Source: Lachnospiraceae bacterium UBA6987 (GTDB lineage: Bacteria > Bacillota > Clostridia > Lachnospirales > Lachnospiraceae). Taken from it: a stretch of 19,630 bases of DNA. Position numbers and translations under genes: made by a program. Position 1 is the stretch's first letter; every line of letters starts with the position of its first letter. The stretch is taken from positions 1-19,630 of the forward strand of contig DJYD01000010.1 in the NCBI GenBank assembly GCA_002449955.1, given 5' to 3'. The notes under the pieces are model-generated. The model saw only the letters and a program-made list of their open reading frames with translations, was not told where the DNA came from and did not search any database. This document shows positions 1 through 6,185 of this stretch, piece by piece.

Positions 1-45
1 GAGTATATAGACCCGTTTACGGGTGAGCCGGTAGAAAAGGCATAA
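1..45 (+). CDS. tnpA: IS200/IS605-family transposase TnpA, C-terminal end only
   Basis: Only the last 14 codons are inside the window, in the one plus-strand frame that stays open to base 1, ending in TAA at 43-45. They read EYIDPFTGEPVEKA. From memory, clostridial IS200-type Y1 transposases end in a similar E-Y-x-D-P-F segment after the catalytic-tyrosine helix. TnpA is the small HUH single-strand transposase that cuts at subterminal hairpins. Two things support the call: the match to that tail and the hairpin-rich non-coding DNA directly downstream. The fragment is too short for certainty, and any other protein ending this way would look the same. Confidence 0.55.
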   Translation, partial: EYIDPFTGEPVEKA

Positions 46-50
46 AAGAA

Positions 51-69
51 GGCCCCCGCGAAGGGGGCC
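51..69 (-). terminator. Hairpin terminator, effective on the minus strand
   Basis: GGCCCCC (51-57) and GGGGGCC (63-69) form a perfect 7-base-pair stem with a GCGAA loop. On the minus strand it is followed by TTCTTTTATG, a U-rich tail. On the plus strand no U run follows. It would stop transcripts from the 189-713 gene entering the transposase gene. Such inward-protecting terminators are common in insertion sequences. Confidence 0.6.
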
Positions 70-152
70 AGCCCGTGGCAATTGTGCGGTTGGCAGATCT
101 TCAATGGCTCTTTAGAGCCGGCTGGTACCAAAGGCTTATAGCCGCAGAGCAA

Positions 153-173
153 ACCACCAGCTTAGCTGGTGGT
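153..173. repeat. Perfect inverted repeat, candidate transposase-recognised end hairpin
   Basis: ACCACCAGC (153-161) and GCTGGTGGT (165-173) are exact reverse complements around the loop TTA. No U tract follows on either strand, so it is not a terminator. Its place at the far end of the IS-like non-coding DNA suggests the right-end hairpin bound by TnpA. A second, weaker hairpin (GGCTCT / AGAGCC) sits at 106-119. Confidence 0.55.
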
Positions 174-188
174 CATGATTCCTGTTGA

Positions 189-713
189 TCAGGTGTTTTC
201 CTTAAATGCGTTGATGATGTAGCGGACCGACCCGACGATCGCCAGCGCAATGCCAACCAGCAGATTCAGCAGGTAGCTCCTCGCTATCTCAGGTTCTTCC
301 TTCAGCCAGAGGCCGCCGGCACGGACACATTCCGCATAGGTCGGCATATAGTCGATTTCTTTCGCGGCATACCATTCCTTGTGCGCCTGGAACAGATCCT
401 TGGCAAAGCAGAGATACCACGCGAGAGCGAGGACCAGCAGCGAAATGACCGCCGCGATGATCACGCCTTTTTTGCTCAGGCGTCCGCCGAAGATCCTGTA
501 GCCTTGGATCGCGCAGACAGCACCGATCAGGCCTGAGATCCCTGCGTAAAAGCCGACCATGTCCAACAGGAACCAGATCACGCCTCCTGCCAGAGAAAAA
601 AGAAATGCGCCGACGATGCCCCCAAGAACATTCTCTCTCTTTTCCGGTTCCGCCTGCATGACGGGGGGTGTCTGCATTTCCGGGACCGTATTCATTTCAA
701 CATGTTCGTCCAA
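189..713 (-). CDS. Small multi-pass membrane protein of unknown function
   Basis: I do not recognise a family. From the TTG start at 711-713 the protein has 174 residues: a short acidic, proline-rich cytoplasmic-type head, then four hydrophobic segments. The first two are close together (containing GGIVGAFLFSLAGGVIWFLL and FYAGISGLIGAVCAI), the third contains VIIAAVISLLVLALAWYLCF, and the fourth is near the C-terminus (LLVGIALAIVGSVRYII). An acidic/aromatic loop lies between the third and fourth. An in-frame ATG at 756-758 would give 189 residues, but it has no ribosome binding site and lies inside the promoter described separately. The TTG has AAGGAG 8 bases upstream (722-727). The gene ends 15 bases from the IS-like right end, so its native 3' flank may have been replaced. 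A role in the membrane is all that can be inferred. Confidence 0.7.
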   Translation of the reverse strand: MDEHVEMNTVPEMQTPPVMQAEPEKRENVLGGIVGAFLFSLAGGVIWFLLDMVGFYAGISGLIGAVCAIQGYRIFGGRLSKKGVIIAAVISLLVLALAWYLCFAKDLFQAHKEWYAAKEIDYMPTYAECVRAGGLWLKEEPEIARSYLLNLLVGIALAIVGSVRYIINAFKENT

Positions 714-748
714 TGCCGTTTCTCCTTCTGCTGAAGTATTCTGCGAAA

Positions 749-777
749 AGGATATCATGGCATTTCGGAAATGTCAA
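749..777 (-). promoter_or_regulatory. Sigma-A promoter of the 189-713 membrane protein gene
   Basis: On the minus strand a perfect TTGACA (777-772) is followed after exactly 17 bases by TATCCT (754-749). Transcription would start near 742. The upstream ATG at 758 would therefore not be in the mRNA, which decides for the TTG start at 713 with its AAGGAG. Confidence 0.65.
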
Positions 778-820
778 TCATCCCGAAAATTCACTTCCAA
801 AAACTGATTTGCAACTTATT

Positions 821-1807
821 ATGAGGTATTGCTGGCTTAAAGATGTCGGAAGATTCAGAGGAATACAGTATTTTGCCGTCGCACCAAAAGACCGAGTTCC
901 TCGAATTATGTGCGACAGAAACTTAGCTTATTCAGTGCCAAACACCGCTATGCTAAAGGCATTACCTATCAACAAGAAAATTCAGGAACTAGGGGGAAGT
1001 CTTCCAAAGATTGCAAAGATTTTTACAACATTGGACATAGAACTGGATAGCTGTTATCTTCAAAAAGATATGCCAGATACGTTCTTTGCATATGGATATC
1101 TTAATCAAACAAATAGTTTTGTTGGTAAAAATGAAATACTGCTGCGGCGCGATGCTGTTGAACAACTTATTTTATCCAAGGTGTTAACAGAAAAACAGAT
1201 ATGCCCGGTTTATATTTCAGATAGCCCTGTTCCTGGTTATAGCTTTGAAGAGACGGTTGAGAAACCCTTTCCGGCAGACGTTATACTTAATAAGAGACTG
1301 ACTGATTACCGTGAATTGGTAAGCAAAAACAGGCCTCAAAGAACAGTAACCGAAAAAGATGCAGTTAAAGCACTAAGATACGCAAAGAAAAACCGAAAAG
1401 AGGATTTCCGCAGTGCGCTCCCCAAAAAGCAAAGAGAATTCTTGGCTGAAACCGAATATGCAGCTCTGGAACCGTATTACGCTGTATGTGAAGCGGGATA
1501 CCTGAGTGACGAATACAGACTGTTGAGCTATAATGAATCTTTAGCAGAAAGCAAAGATTTCAAGGAGGATATGGTAAAAGAAGAAACAATAGATTTTTCA
1601 GTAGATGGTATTATTATTGCTATATGCCCAGATGGTGACAGAGTAATGCTGGCTTCATCAAATGAGGTTTATAGGATCAGCCATGAGGTACCGGTAATAA
1701 TCGGTCAATGGAGCACCCGCCTTTCGGCACGCTGTTTTTCCGTCCGGCAGCGTATCCGCCCAGCCGTTTTTCCGCCCGGCAGCGACCACGGCAGAAATGA
1801 CAGTTGA
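821..1807 (+). pseudogene. Orphan reading frame of an AT-rich block, probably 3'-displaced
   Basis: Not recognised with confidence. The frame is open from before 821 to TGA at 1805-1807. Codons from about 821 to 1710 are AT-rich and look like real protein, with mixed charged and hydrophobic residues and no low complexity. From about 1712 the DNA turns GC-rich and the product becomes an arginine/proline/serine-rich tail typical of non-coding translation. The last natural-looking part (about 1590-1707) includes IIIAICPDGDRVML and VYRISHEVPVIIGQWST. This loosely recalls the C-terminal strands of SMI1/KNR4 (SUKH) proteins, which serve as immunity proteins in toxin systems; that resemblance is weak. 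No ribosome binding site precedes the ATGs at 821 or 908, so the true start is unknown and the 5' end may also be damaged. I read it as a remnant of a transferred gene that lost its end at a junction near 1710. Confidence 0.45.
1734..1784 (+). repeat. Short direct repeat, two 19-base copies
   Basis: Copies at 1734-1752 and 1766-1784 differ at one position (GTTTTTCCGTCCGGCAGCG, with C for T at position 10 in the second) and start 32 bases apart. They lie in the GC-rich strip between the AT-rich block and the ridA promoter, where no gene is apparent. They could be a junction duplication or part of an intergenic repeat family. Confidence 0.5.
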
Positions 1808-1833
1808 AAATGGACAGGAAAATCGTATATAAT
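1804..1833 (+). promoter_or_regulatory. Sigma-A promoter of the ridA transcription unit
   Basis: TTGAAA (1804-1809), an 18-base spacer and a perfect TATAAT (1828-1833). The predicted start near 1840 leaves a leader of about 30 bases before the ridA ATG. Confidence 0.7.
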
Positions 1834-1868
1834 CGCTGTATTCATCAGATTTACGGAGGGAGACCAGT

Positions 1869-2243
1869 ATGAGAGCCATAGAAGGACTGACCTCGAAAGG
1901 GGGACATTATTCACCCGGGATGATCGCCGGCGGAATGCTGTATATCTCCGGGCAGCTGCCGATCGACCAGACGACCGGGATGATCGCAGAAGGCGGGATC
2001 AGGGAGCAGACACAGATGGCGTTAACAAACGTCGGCAGAGTGCTTGAAGCCGCCGGACTGAAGCCGGAAAATGTGGTGATGTGCCATGTCTATATCCCGG
2101 ATATGGGAAGCTGGGACGCCGTCAATGAGGTCTATGCGGAATATTTCGGGAATCATAAGCCTGCGCGCGTGATCGTGCCGACAAGGGAGCTGCATCACGG
2201 GGCATTGATTGAGATCGAAGCGGTCGCGGAGATGAAGGAATGA
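1869..2243 (+). CDS. ridA: RidA-family reactive imine/enamine deaminase
   Basis: A 124-residue protein with the length and signatures of the RidA (YjgF/YER057c/UK114) family, cytoplasmic trimers that hydrolyse reactive 2-aminoacrylate and related imines released by PLP enzymes. Visible motifs are SGQLPID near residue 27, the EQT...AL.N helix at 46-54, VYAEYF around 88-93, and the C-terminal PAR (98-100) followed by ELHHGALIEIEAVA. Arg100 matches the carboxylate-binding arginine (Arg105 in E. coli RidA) and Glu117 the conserved acidic residue of the IEIEA strand. The start is supported by GGAGGG 8 bases upstream and a good promoter at 1804-1833. Its stop overlaps the start of the next gene (ATGA at 2240-2243), so the two are translationally coupled. 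Family membership is secure; the particular RidA subfamily is not determined here. Confidence 0.93.
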   Translation: MRAIEGLTSKGGHYSPGMIAGGMLYISGQLPIDQTTGMIAEGGIREQTQMALTNVGRVLEAAGLKPENVVMCHVYIPDMGSWDAVNEVYAEYFGNHKPARVIVPTRELHHGALIEIEAVAEMKE

Positions 2244-3220
2244 TAAGGAGATCCAGGCAAGGCAAAACAGGCGGTGTGATGAGCGTATTTCTCACTGCCT
2301 TATTGCTGCTTTGCCTTGTAATTGCTCTCAGCGGATGCTCAGGTGCCCCGGAAAGTACGGCTTCCGCTGATACTGCCGTGATCGGCACCCTGCCGGAAAT
2401 GGGTGCCTCTACGGTCCTGACAGACGATTCCGACTCAGAAAACAAAGAAAACAGTACGGCAGGCTCCACAGAGGAGATGACGGCAAGCACCGGGGAGACT
2501 ACTCCCACCGCAGCCGAAAGTACCGCCTCATCGGAAATTCCGGCAGGAAGTGGTGTGCCATGCTGGATTAACGGCAAGCATGTCAACTTCCGGAAAGCCC
2601 CCGGAGCCGAAGGAGAGATCCTTGCAAGACTCGACAGGGGAACCGAGATCGAAAAGCTTCGCGAGGAAGGAGAGTGGCTGCTTGTGCGATACGGAGAAGA
2701 AGTGGGCTATATCCACAAGGATTATGTATCGGATACGCTGCCGGAGACGGAGGCGGAAAAGGTCCGCATCATCGTGAAAAAATCAGAGCGCAAACTCGAA
2801 CTCTGGGAAGACGGGGCCCTGACCGGCACCTATTCCATCGGTCTCGGCTTCAGCCCCGTGGGGCACAAGTCTGCGGAGGGCGACGGCAGGACGCCGGAGG
2901 GCGAATACTACGTCTGCATGAAGAACGGGAAAAGTGATTATTATCTGTCGTTAGGGGTGTCGTATCCGAATAAAGAGGATGCCGCCGCTGCATTAAGAGA
3001 AGGCAGGATCTCTCAGGCGGCTTACGACCGCATCGCGTCAGCGAACGACTGGGGCGAGCGCCCTGACTGGTATACGCCGCTCGGCGGCGAGATCATGATC
3101 CACGGCGGAGGCGGCTCCCGGGGAGACTGGACGGCGGGCTGCATAGCCGTTGACAATGCGGTCATGGATATCCTGTTTTATCGCTGTGAGGTGGGAACAA
3201 GGATCACGATCCTGCCGTGA
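2240..3220 (+). CDS. SH3-domain L,D-transpeptidase (YkuD) lipoprotein
   Basis: A 326-residue secreted protein. Residues 1-33 form a lipoprotein signal peptide: a basic start, a hydrophobic core and the lipobox L-S-G-Cys33. A Ser/Thr/Glu-rich linker follows to about 105. A bacterial SH3 domain (about 106-165, with the HVNFRKAPG start and GYIHKDYV end) probably binds the wall. A YkuD L,D-transpeptidase domain follows (about 175-326), with the active-site stretch IHGGGG at 287 (His288) and DWTAGCIAVDN (Cys301). These enzymes make 3-3 cross-links or attach proteins to peptidoglycan through a cysteine acyl-enzyme and are insensitive to most penicillins. The distal start at 2240 is preferred over ATG 2279 because the shorter form would lose the basic n-region. 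ATGA overlap with ridA indicates coupling, and a terminator at 3241 ends the unit. Whether it cross-links or carries out other peptide hydrolysis cannot be told. Confidence 0.88.
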   Translation: MIRRSRQGKTGGVMSVFLTALLLLCLVIALSGCSGAPESTASADTAVIGTLPEMGASTVLTDDSDSENKENSTAGSTEEMTASTGETTPTAAESTASSEIPAGSGVPCWINGKHVNFRKAPGAEGEILARLDRGTEIEKLREEGEWLLVRYGEEVGYIHKDYVSDTLPETEAEKVRIIVKKSERKLELWEDGALTGTYSIGLGFSPVGHKSAEGDGRTPEGEYYVCMKNGKSDYYLSLGVSYPNKEDAAAALREGRISQAAYDRIASANDWGERPDWYTPLGGEIMIHGGGGSRGDWTAGCIAVDNAVMDILFYRCEVGTRITILP

Positions 3221-3240
3221 GAGAAGGCAATAGAAATGGG

Positions 3241-3266
3241 GGACTTTTCCAAAAGTCCTCTTTTTT
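3241..3266 (+). terminator. Rho-independent terminator after the L,D-transpeptidase gene
   Basis: GGACTTTT (3241-3248) pairs with AAAAGTCC (3251-3258), followed by TCTTTTTT. It separates the ridA unit from the blaI promoter 16 bases further on. Confidence 0.85.
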
Positions 3267-3281
3267 AATGAATAAAAGCGC

Positions 3282-3335
3282 TTGACAGAATCGGTTTATT
3301 CGGGTAAACTACAGATAGGTTTATTCAGATAAACC
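3282..3335 (+). promoter_or_regulatory. blaI promoter with two palindromic repressor operators
   Basis: TTGACA (3282-3287), a 17-base spacer, TAAACT (3305-3310). Two 18-base palindromes lie over it. Operator 1 is GGTTTA-N6-TAAACT at 3293-3310, covering the spacer and the whole -10 box. Operator 2 is GGTTTA-N6-TAAACC at 3318-3335, covering the expected start point and first transcribed bases. They start 25 bases apart and differ mainly in their centres. This matches autorepression by the BlaI-type dimer encoded 60 bases downstream, released when the membrane peptidase is activated. Confidence 0.8.
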
Positions 3336-3395
3336 ATGTGACTGGCAGACAGCCTGGTAATTCTTCCCGGGCAAATGCGTTAAAGGAGGCTTTTT

Positions 3396-3764
3396 ATGAT
3401 CGATTTTGAACTCGGCGCTGTACAGGAACGCTTTGCGGACATCGTATGGGCGAATGAGCCCGTCACATCCGGCGAGCTAGTAAAACTCTGCGAGCGGGAA
3501 CTGAAGTGGAAGAAGCCGACGACCTACACCGTGCTTCGCAAGCTCTGTGAGAAAGGGCTGCTGCAGAACGAGGGCGGCATTGTGACGGCCTTGATCTCCC
3601 GTGAGGATTTTTACTCCTCCAAAAGCGAACAGATCGTCAGAGACTCCTATAAAGGATCTCTGCCGGCCTTTGTGGCAGCGTTTATTTCCCGCCAGGCAAT
3701 CTCTGAGGAGGAGGCAAATGAGATCCAGCAGATGATCGATAATTTCAGAAAGGAGCGTTCATGA
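3396..3764 (+). CDS. blaI: BlaI/MecI/CopY-family transcriptional repressor
   Basis: A 122-residue winged-helix repressor. The N-terminal half holds the wHTH: VTSGELVKL (helix 2) and the recognition helix with KKPTTYTVLRKLCEKGLL (about 39-56), the family's most conserved stretch. The C-terminal half carries the SKSEQIVRDSYKGSLPAFVAAF segment around 75-96 and a terminal helix used for dimerisation; in BlaI of Staphylococcus the inactivating cut falls in this part. AAAGGAGG lies 6 bases before the ATG. The stop overlaps the start of the M56 peptidase gene (ATGA at 3761-3764), the classic blaI-blaR1 order. Two palindromes in its promoter are its likely targets. The symbol names the family: there is no beta-lactamase nearby, so the regulated process need not be beta-lactam resistance. 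Confidence 0.92.
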   Translation: MIDFELGAVQERFADIVWANEPVTSGELVKLCERELKWKKPTTYTVLRKLCEKGLLQNEGGIVTALISREDFYSSKSEQIVRDSYKGSLPAFVAAFISRQAISEEEANEIQQMIDNFRKERS

Positions 3765-5713
3765 GCACTGTATTTCTGAAGGTTCTGAACATGAGCATCA
3801 CAGCAGGCTGGGTCATCCTGGCTGTGATCGCTTTGCGGCTGCTTCTCCGAAAGGCCCCGAAATGGAGCGTCTGTCTGCTGTGGGGGCTGGCCGCAGTGCG
3901 GCTCGTTGTCCCATTCTCGTTCAAGAGCATTTTCAGTCTGATCCCGAGCGGCGAGACCATCCCCGCGAACATCGAGATGATGCGGCAGCCCGTGATCGAT
4001 TCGGGTGTGGGCGTGATCAACGATGCCGTCAATCCGCTTGTCGGTTCTTTTGCGCCGGACCCGAGTGTGGTGACCAGCATCAATCCGCTGCAGGCAGTGA
4101 TTCCGCTGCTTGGCCTCATTTGGCTGCTTGGCGCCTGCGCCATGCTGATCTATTCATTTGTAAGCTTCCGAAAAATGAAAAAGTCCGTCGCGGCCTCTGT
4201 GCTGATGGAAGACGGCGTCATGGTCTGCGACGAAGTGCCTTCGCCCTTCATTCTCGGTCTGTTCCAGCCGCTGATCTATCTCCCCTCCTCGCTGGAAGAG
4301 GAGACCCGAGGGTATGTTCTGGACCATGAGCGCGCGCACATAAAACGCCGCGACCACTTCTGGAAACCGCTCGGCTTCCTGATCCTGGCCATCCACTGGT
4401 TCAATCCGCTCTGCTGGATCGCCTATATCCTCCTTTGCCGCGACATTGAAGCCGCGTGCGATGAGAAGGTCATCCGCGGCATGGATAAGGAGGCTGTGGC
4501 AGCCTATTCGCAGGCCATCCTCGACTGCAGCTTCCCGAGGAAGCGCATTGCGGCCTGTCCTCTCGCCTTCGGCGAAGTTGGCGTCAAAGAGAGGGTGAAA
4601 AATGTACTGAACTATAAGAAACCGGCCTTCTGGATCATTCTGGCGGCGGTCGTCATCTGCATCGTGGCTGGGGTCTGCTTCCTCACGAACCCGAAGAAGA
4701 CCCCGGAGGAAGAGGCGATGGTTACTGAGCCGACGGAGACAGATGCTGCGGAGACAGAGATACACAAGGTCTTTACGGCGGTGGTCACCGGGGTCGGGAG
4801 CCAGCTGATCGTCCGGCCGATGGAGGGCATGAGTGAACTGAATTCCGGCGACCGTTTTGAAATCCCGACGCGTGACCTGACATTTGAACCGGCCGTCGGC
4901 GATCTGCTGGAGATTGATTACAACGGGATGATCCAGGAAGTCTCTCCCTGCCGTCTCGAGAAGATCTGGTCAATTGAACGGAAGCAGAAGGCTGCTTCGG
5001 AGGAGACATTCATCTGGTCAGGTTATTTTATTGACCTGCAGGCAAAGGGTGAGGATTATTATCATCCGTATTTCTCCTTTGACGAGGAAGGGTACTGGCT
5101 GGCCGGTGCGGATCTGGCGACGTCGGAGGCCATTCAGGGAATGTACAGCCTGAGCGGCGACCGGGTCGAAGCCAATGAGCAGAAAGTCTCAAGCGGTCCC
5201 ATGCCCTATGAACAGGAAGCGTCAGTTGAGCTAAGGATCCTCGAACCGTGGATGCTGATCGTGACCAAAGCGGGCGGAGATGCCGCGAAGTATTATCAGC
5301 TGGAGGAAGGCGATATCCTGGTGCATGTGGATACCACGGATACCAAGGCCTACGGAGAAGTGACGAAAGAGGCGTTGCTGCGGGCAAAGTTTCCGAGATA
5401 TTTCGACCTTCCCGACAAGGAACTCGTCATCCTTGCCAGCAAGATCACTGGCCGTTATTGCTTCAGTATCCTACCGGGGCCTGTATCGGATGCTGAGGCA
5501 AAAATGGAAGCCATAATACTGAAGCCGGCGTCGCTTGAAGAGATGAGGACGATCCTTTCGACCTATGACATTTCGGAAGGAGCTATCCGTGTCATTCCGA
5601 CGGTGCTTCCGTGGTCGAGTGAGATAGATGATGATATGGTGCTTTGGAATATTGAGGATCACAGCAAATATCTACGGAAGCTGCTCCTCCAGCCATCCGA
5701 GTCCGAAAAATGA
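3761..5713 (+). CDS. BlaR1-like M56 membrane metallopeptidase with unusual sensor region
   Basis: A 650-residue membrane protein. Hydrophobic segments lie at about 10-28, 37-56, 110-133, 203-223 and 289-308. The M56 zinc peptidase core carries HERAH (His189-Glu190-His193) and downstream D-I-E-A-A-C-D-E (228-235), where Glu230 is the likely third ligand. After the last helix, residues 310-650 should face outside. In BlaR1/MecR1 this part is a penicillin-binding STxK domain; I see no such domain. Instead there is a Glu/Thr linker, a small beta-rich unit at about 335-410 that loosely resembles DUF3221, a second beta-rich unit at about 420-500, and an alpha/beta end around 540-640 (YFDLPD..., then LSTYDI...). 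The family role is to sense an outside signal and trigger loss of the partner repressor. The signal here is unknown. It follows blaI with a 4-base overlap and is ended by the terminator at 5726. Confidence 0.85.
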   Translation: MSTVFLKVLNMSITAGWVILAVIALRLLLRKAPKWSVCLLWGLAAVRLVVPFSFKSIFSLIPSGETIPANIEMMRQPVIDSGVGVINDAVNPLVGSFAPDPSVVTSINPLQAVIPLLGLIWLLGACAMLIYSFVSFRKMKKSVAASVLMEDGVMVCDEVPSPFILGLFQPLIYLPSSLEEETRGYVLDHERAHIKRRDHFWKPLGFLILAIHWFNPLCWIAYILLCRDIEAACDEKVIRGMDKEAVAAYSQAILDCSFPRKRIAACPLAFGEVGVKERVKNVLNYKKPAFWIILAAVVICIVAGVCFLTNPKKTPEEEAMVTEPTETDAAETEIHKVFTAVVTGVGSQLIVRPMEGMSELNSGDRFEIPTRDLTFEPAVGDLLEIDYNGMIQEVSPCRLEKIWSIERKQKAASEETFIWSGYFIDLQAKGEDYYHPYFSFDEEGYWLAGADLATSEAIQGMYSLSGDRVEANEQKVSSGPMPYEQEASVELRILEPWMLIVTKAGGDAAKYYQLEEGDILVHVDTTDTKAYGEVTKEALLRAKFPRYFDLPDKELVILASKITGRYCFSILPGPVSDAEAKMEAIILKPASLEEMRTILSTYDISEGAIRVIPTVLPWSSEIDDDMVLWNIEDHSKYLRKLLLQPSESEK

Positions 5714-5725
5714 TCAGCTGTTCCG

Positions 5726-5773
5726 GCATCAAAAAGGGAAAGACAGTCTTTCTGCCTTTCCCTTTTTTGATGC
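5726..5773. terminator. Bidirectional terminator between convergent genes
   Basis: GCATCAAAAAGGGAAAG (5726-5742) pairs with CTTTCCCTTTTTTGATGC (5756-5773) apart from one extra T. The stem contains an A run on one arm and a T run on the other, so it can work in both directions, for the peptidase gene (+) and for the monooxygenase gene (-). Confidence 0.85.
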
Positions 5774-5826
5774 TTCCTGTGCGAAGCTAAGTGCCGTGTT
5801 CCGCCCGGCCGGAGCCAGGGAAATGC

Positions 5827-6117
5827 TCAGTCTTCGACAAAGAACTTTTCGATGACGGTGTTCTCCACATAGTCGGCTTTGACTTCGCCGATCCTGGCAA
5901 AATGCGGCTGCCCTGTGTGGACCCTCAGCGCGTCCTTGTCGCGCCATTTTTCAACAAGCAGCAGTTCATCGCTGCCGTCGGTGGGCAGATAATAGTGGTA
6001 TCTGATGTTGCCGTCTTCGGCGCGGCAGGCGGCGCCGAGCCCTTCTTCGTTAAGCTTATCCAGGAACGCTTTATTCATCCCGGGTTTGCATTTGTAGGTG
6101 ACATTCAGTACGATCAT
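5827..6117 (-). CDS. Antibiotic-biosynthesis-monooxygenase (ABM) fold protein
   Basis: A 96-residue single-domain protein beginning MIVLNVTYKCKPGMNKAF, with VEKWRDKDALRVHTGQPHF in the second half and VIEKFF near the end. This is the pattern of ABM/YgiN-type dimeric ferredoxin-like proteins (strand, helix, a V-E-x-W strand, then an A-L-x-x-H-x-x-x-x-H helix). Members include quinol monooxygenases and heme-degrading enzymes, and many have unknown substrates; no cofactor site can be assigned here. The start is fixed by AAGGAGG 5 bases upstream of the ATG at 6115-6117. A longer in-frame opening exists but runs into the neighbouring gene and has no start signal. It has its own promoter at 6157-6185 and a shared terminator at 5726-5773. 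Cytoplasmic. Confidence 0.85.
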   Translation of the reverse strand: MIVLNVTYKCKPGMNKAFLDKLNEEGLGAACRAEDGNIRYHYYLPTDGSDELLLVEKWRDKDALRVHTGQPHFARIGEVKADYVENTVIEKFFVED

Positions 6118-6156
6118 GACTTCCTCCTTAAGGTTCAGGACAGGGTTGTTGCTGTC

Positions 6157-6185
6157 ATTGTAACGCTGTTTTACCGGACGGTCAA
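6157..6185 (-). promoter_or_regulatory. Promoter of the ABM-fold gene
   Basis: On the minus strand TTGACC (6185-6180), 17 bases, TACAAT (6162-6157). The -35 box overlaps the stop codon of the upstream membrane protein gene, so the monooxygenase gene can be transcribed independently of the sigma unit. No terminator lies between them, so readthrough is also possible. Confidence 0.6.

Larger units (their letters stand above)
1..175 (+). mobile_element. Right part of an IS200/IS605-like insertion sequence
   Basis: A transposase tail (1-45) is followed by about 130 bases of non-coding DNA with three hairpins: 51-69, 106-119 and a perfect 9-base inverted repeat with loop TTA at 153-173. Elements of this family have no terminal inverted repeats and are recognised through subterminal hairpins, so the 153-173 hairpin fits the right-end signal. 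The exact end cannot be fixed without an empty site. I place it just after 173, before the stop codon of the minus-strand gene at 189. The element continues to the left beyond the window. Confidence 0.5.

Noticed and set aside
843..926. Short frame starting ATG at 843 (MSEDSEEYSILP...), a possible frameshifted N-terminus of the AT-rich block protein
   Set aside because: It looks protein-like but ends at TAG after 27 codons, has only a weak GAGGT far upstream, and joining it to the main frame would need a -1 shift I cannot demonstrate.
1734..1784. CRISPR-like repeat array
   Set aside because: Only two imperfect 19-base copies with a 13-base gap and no cas genes in the window.
3761..5713. A complete beta-lactam resistance locus (bla or mec)
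   Set aside because: There is repressor and peptidase but no beta-lactamase or penicillin-binding protein gene, and no penicillin-binding sensor domain is visible.
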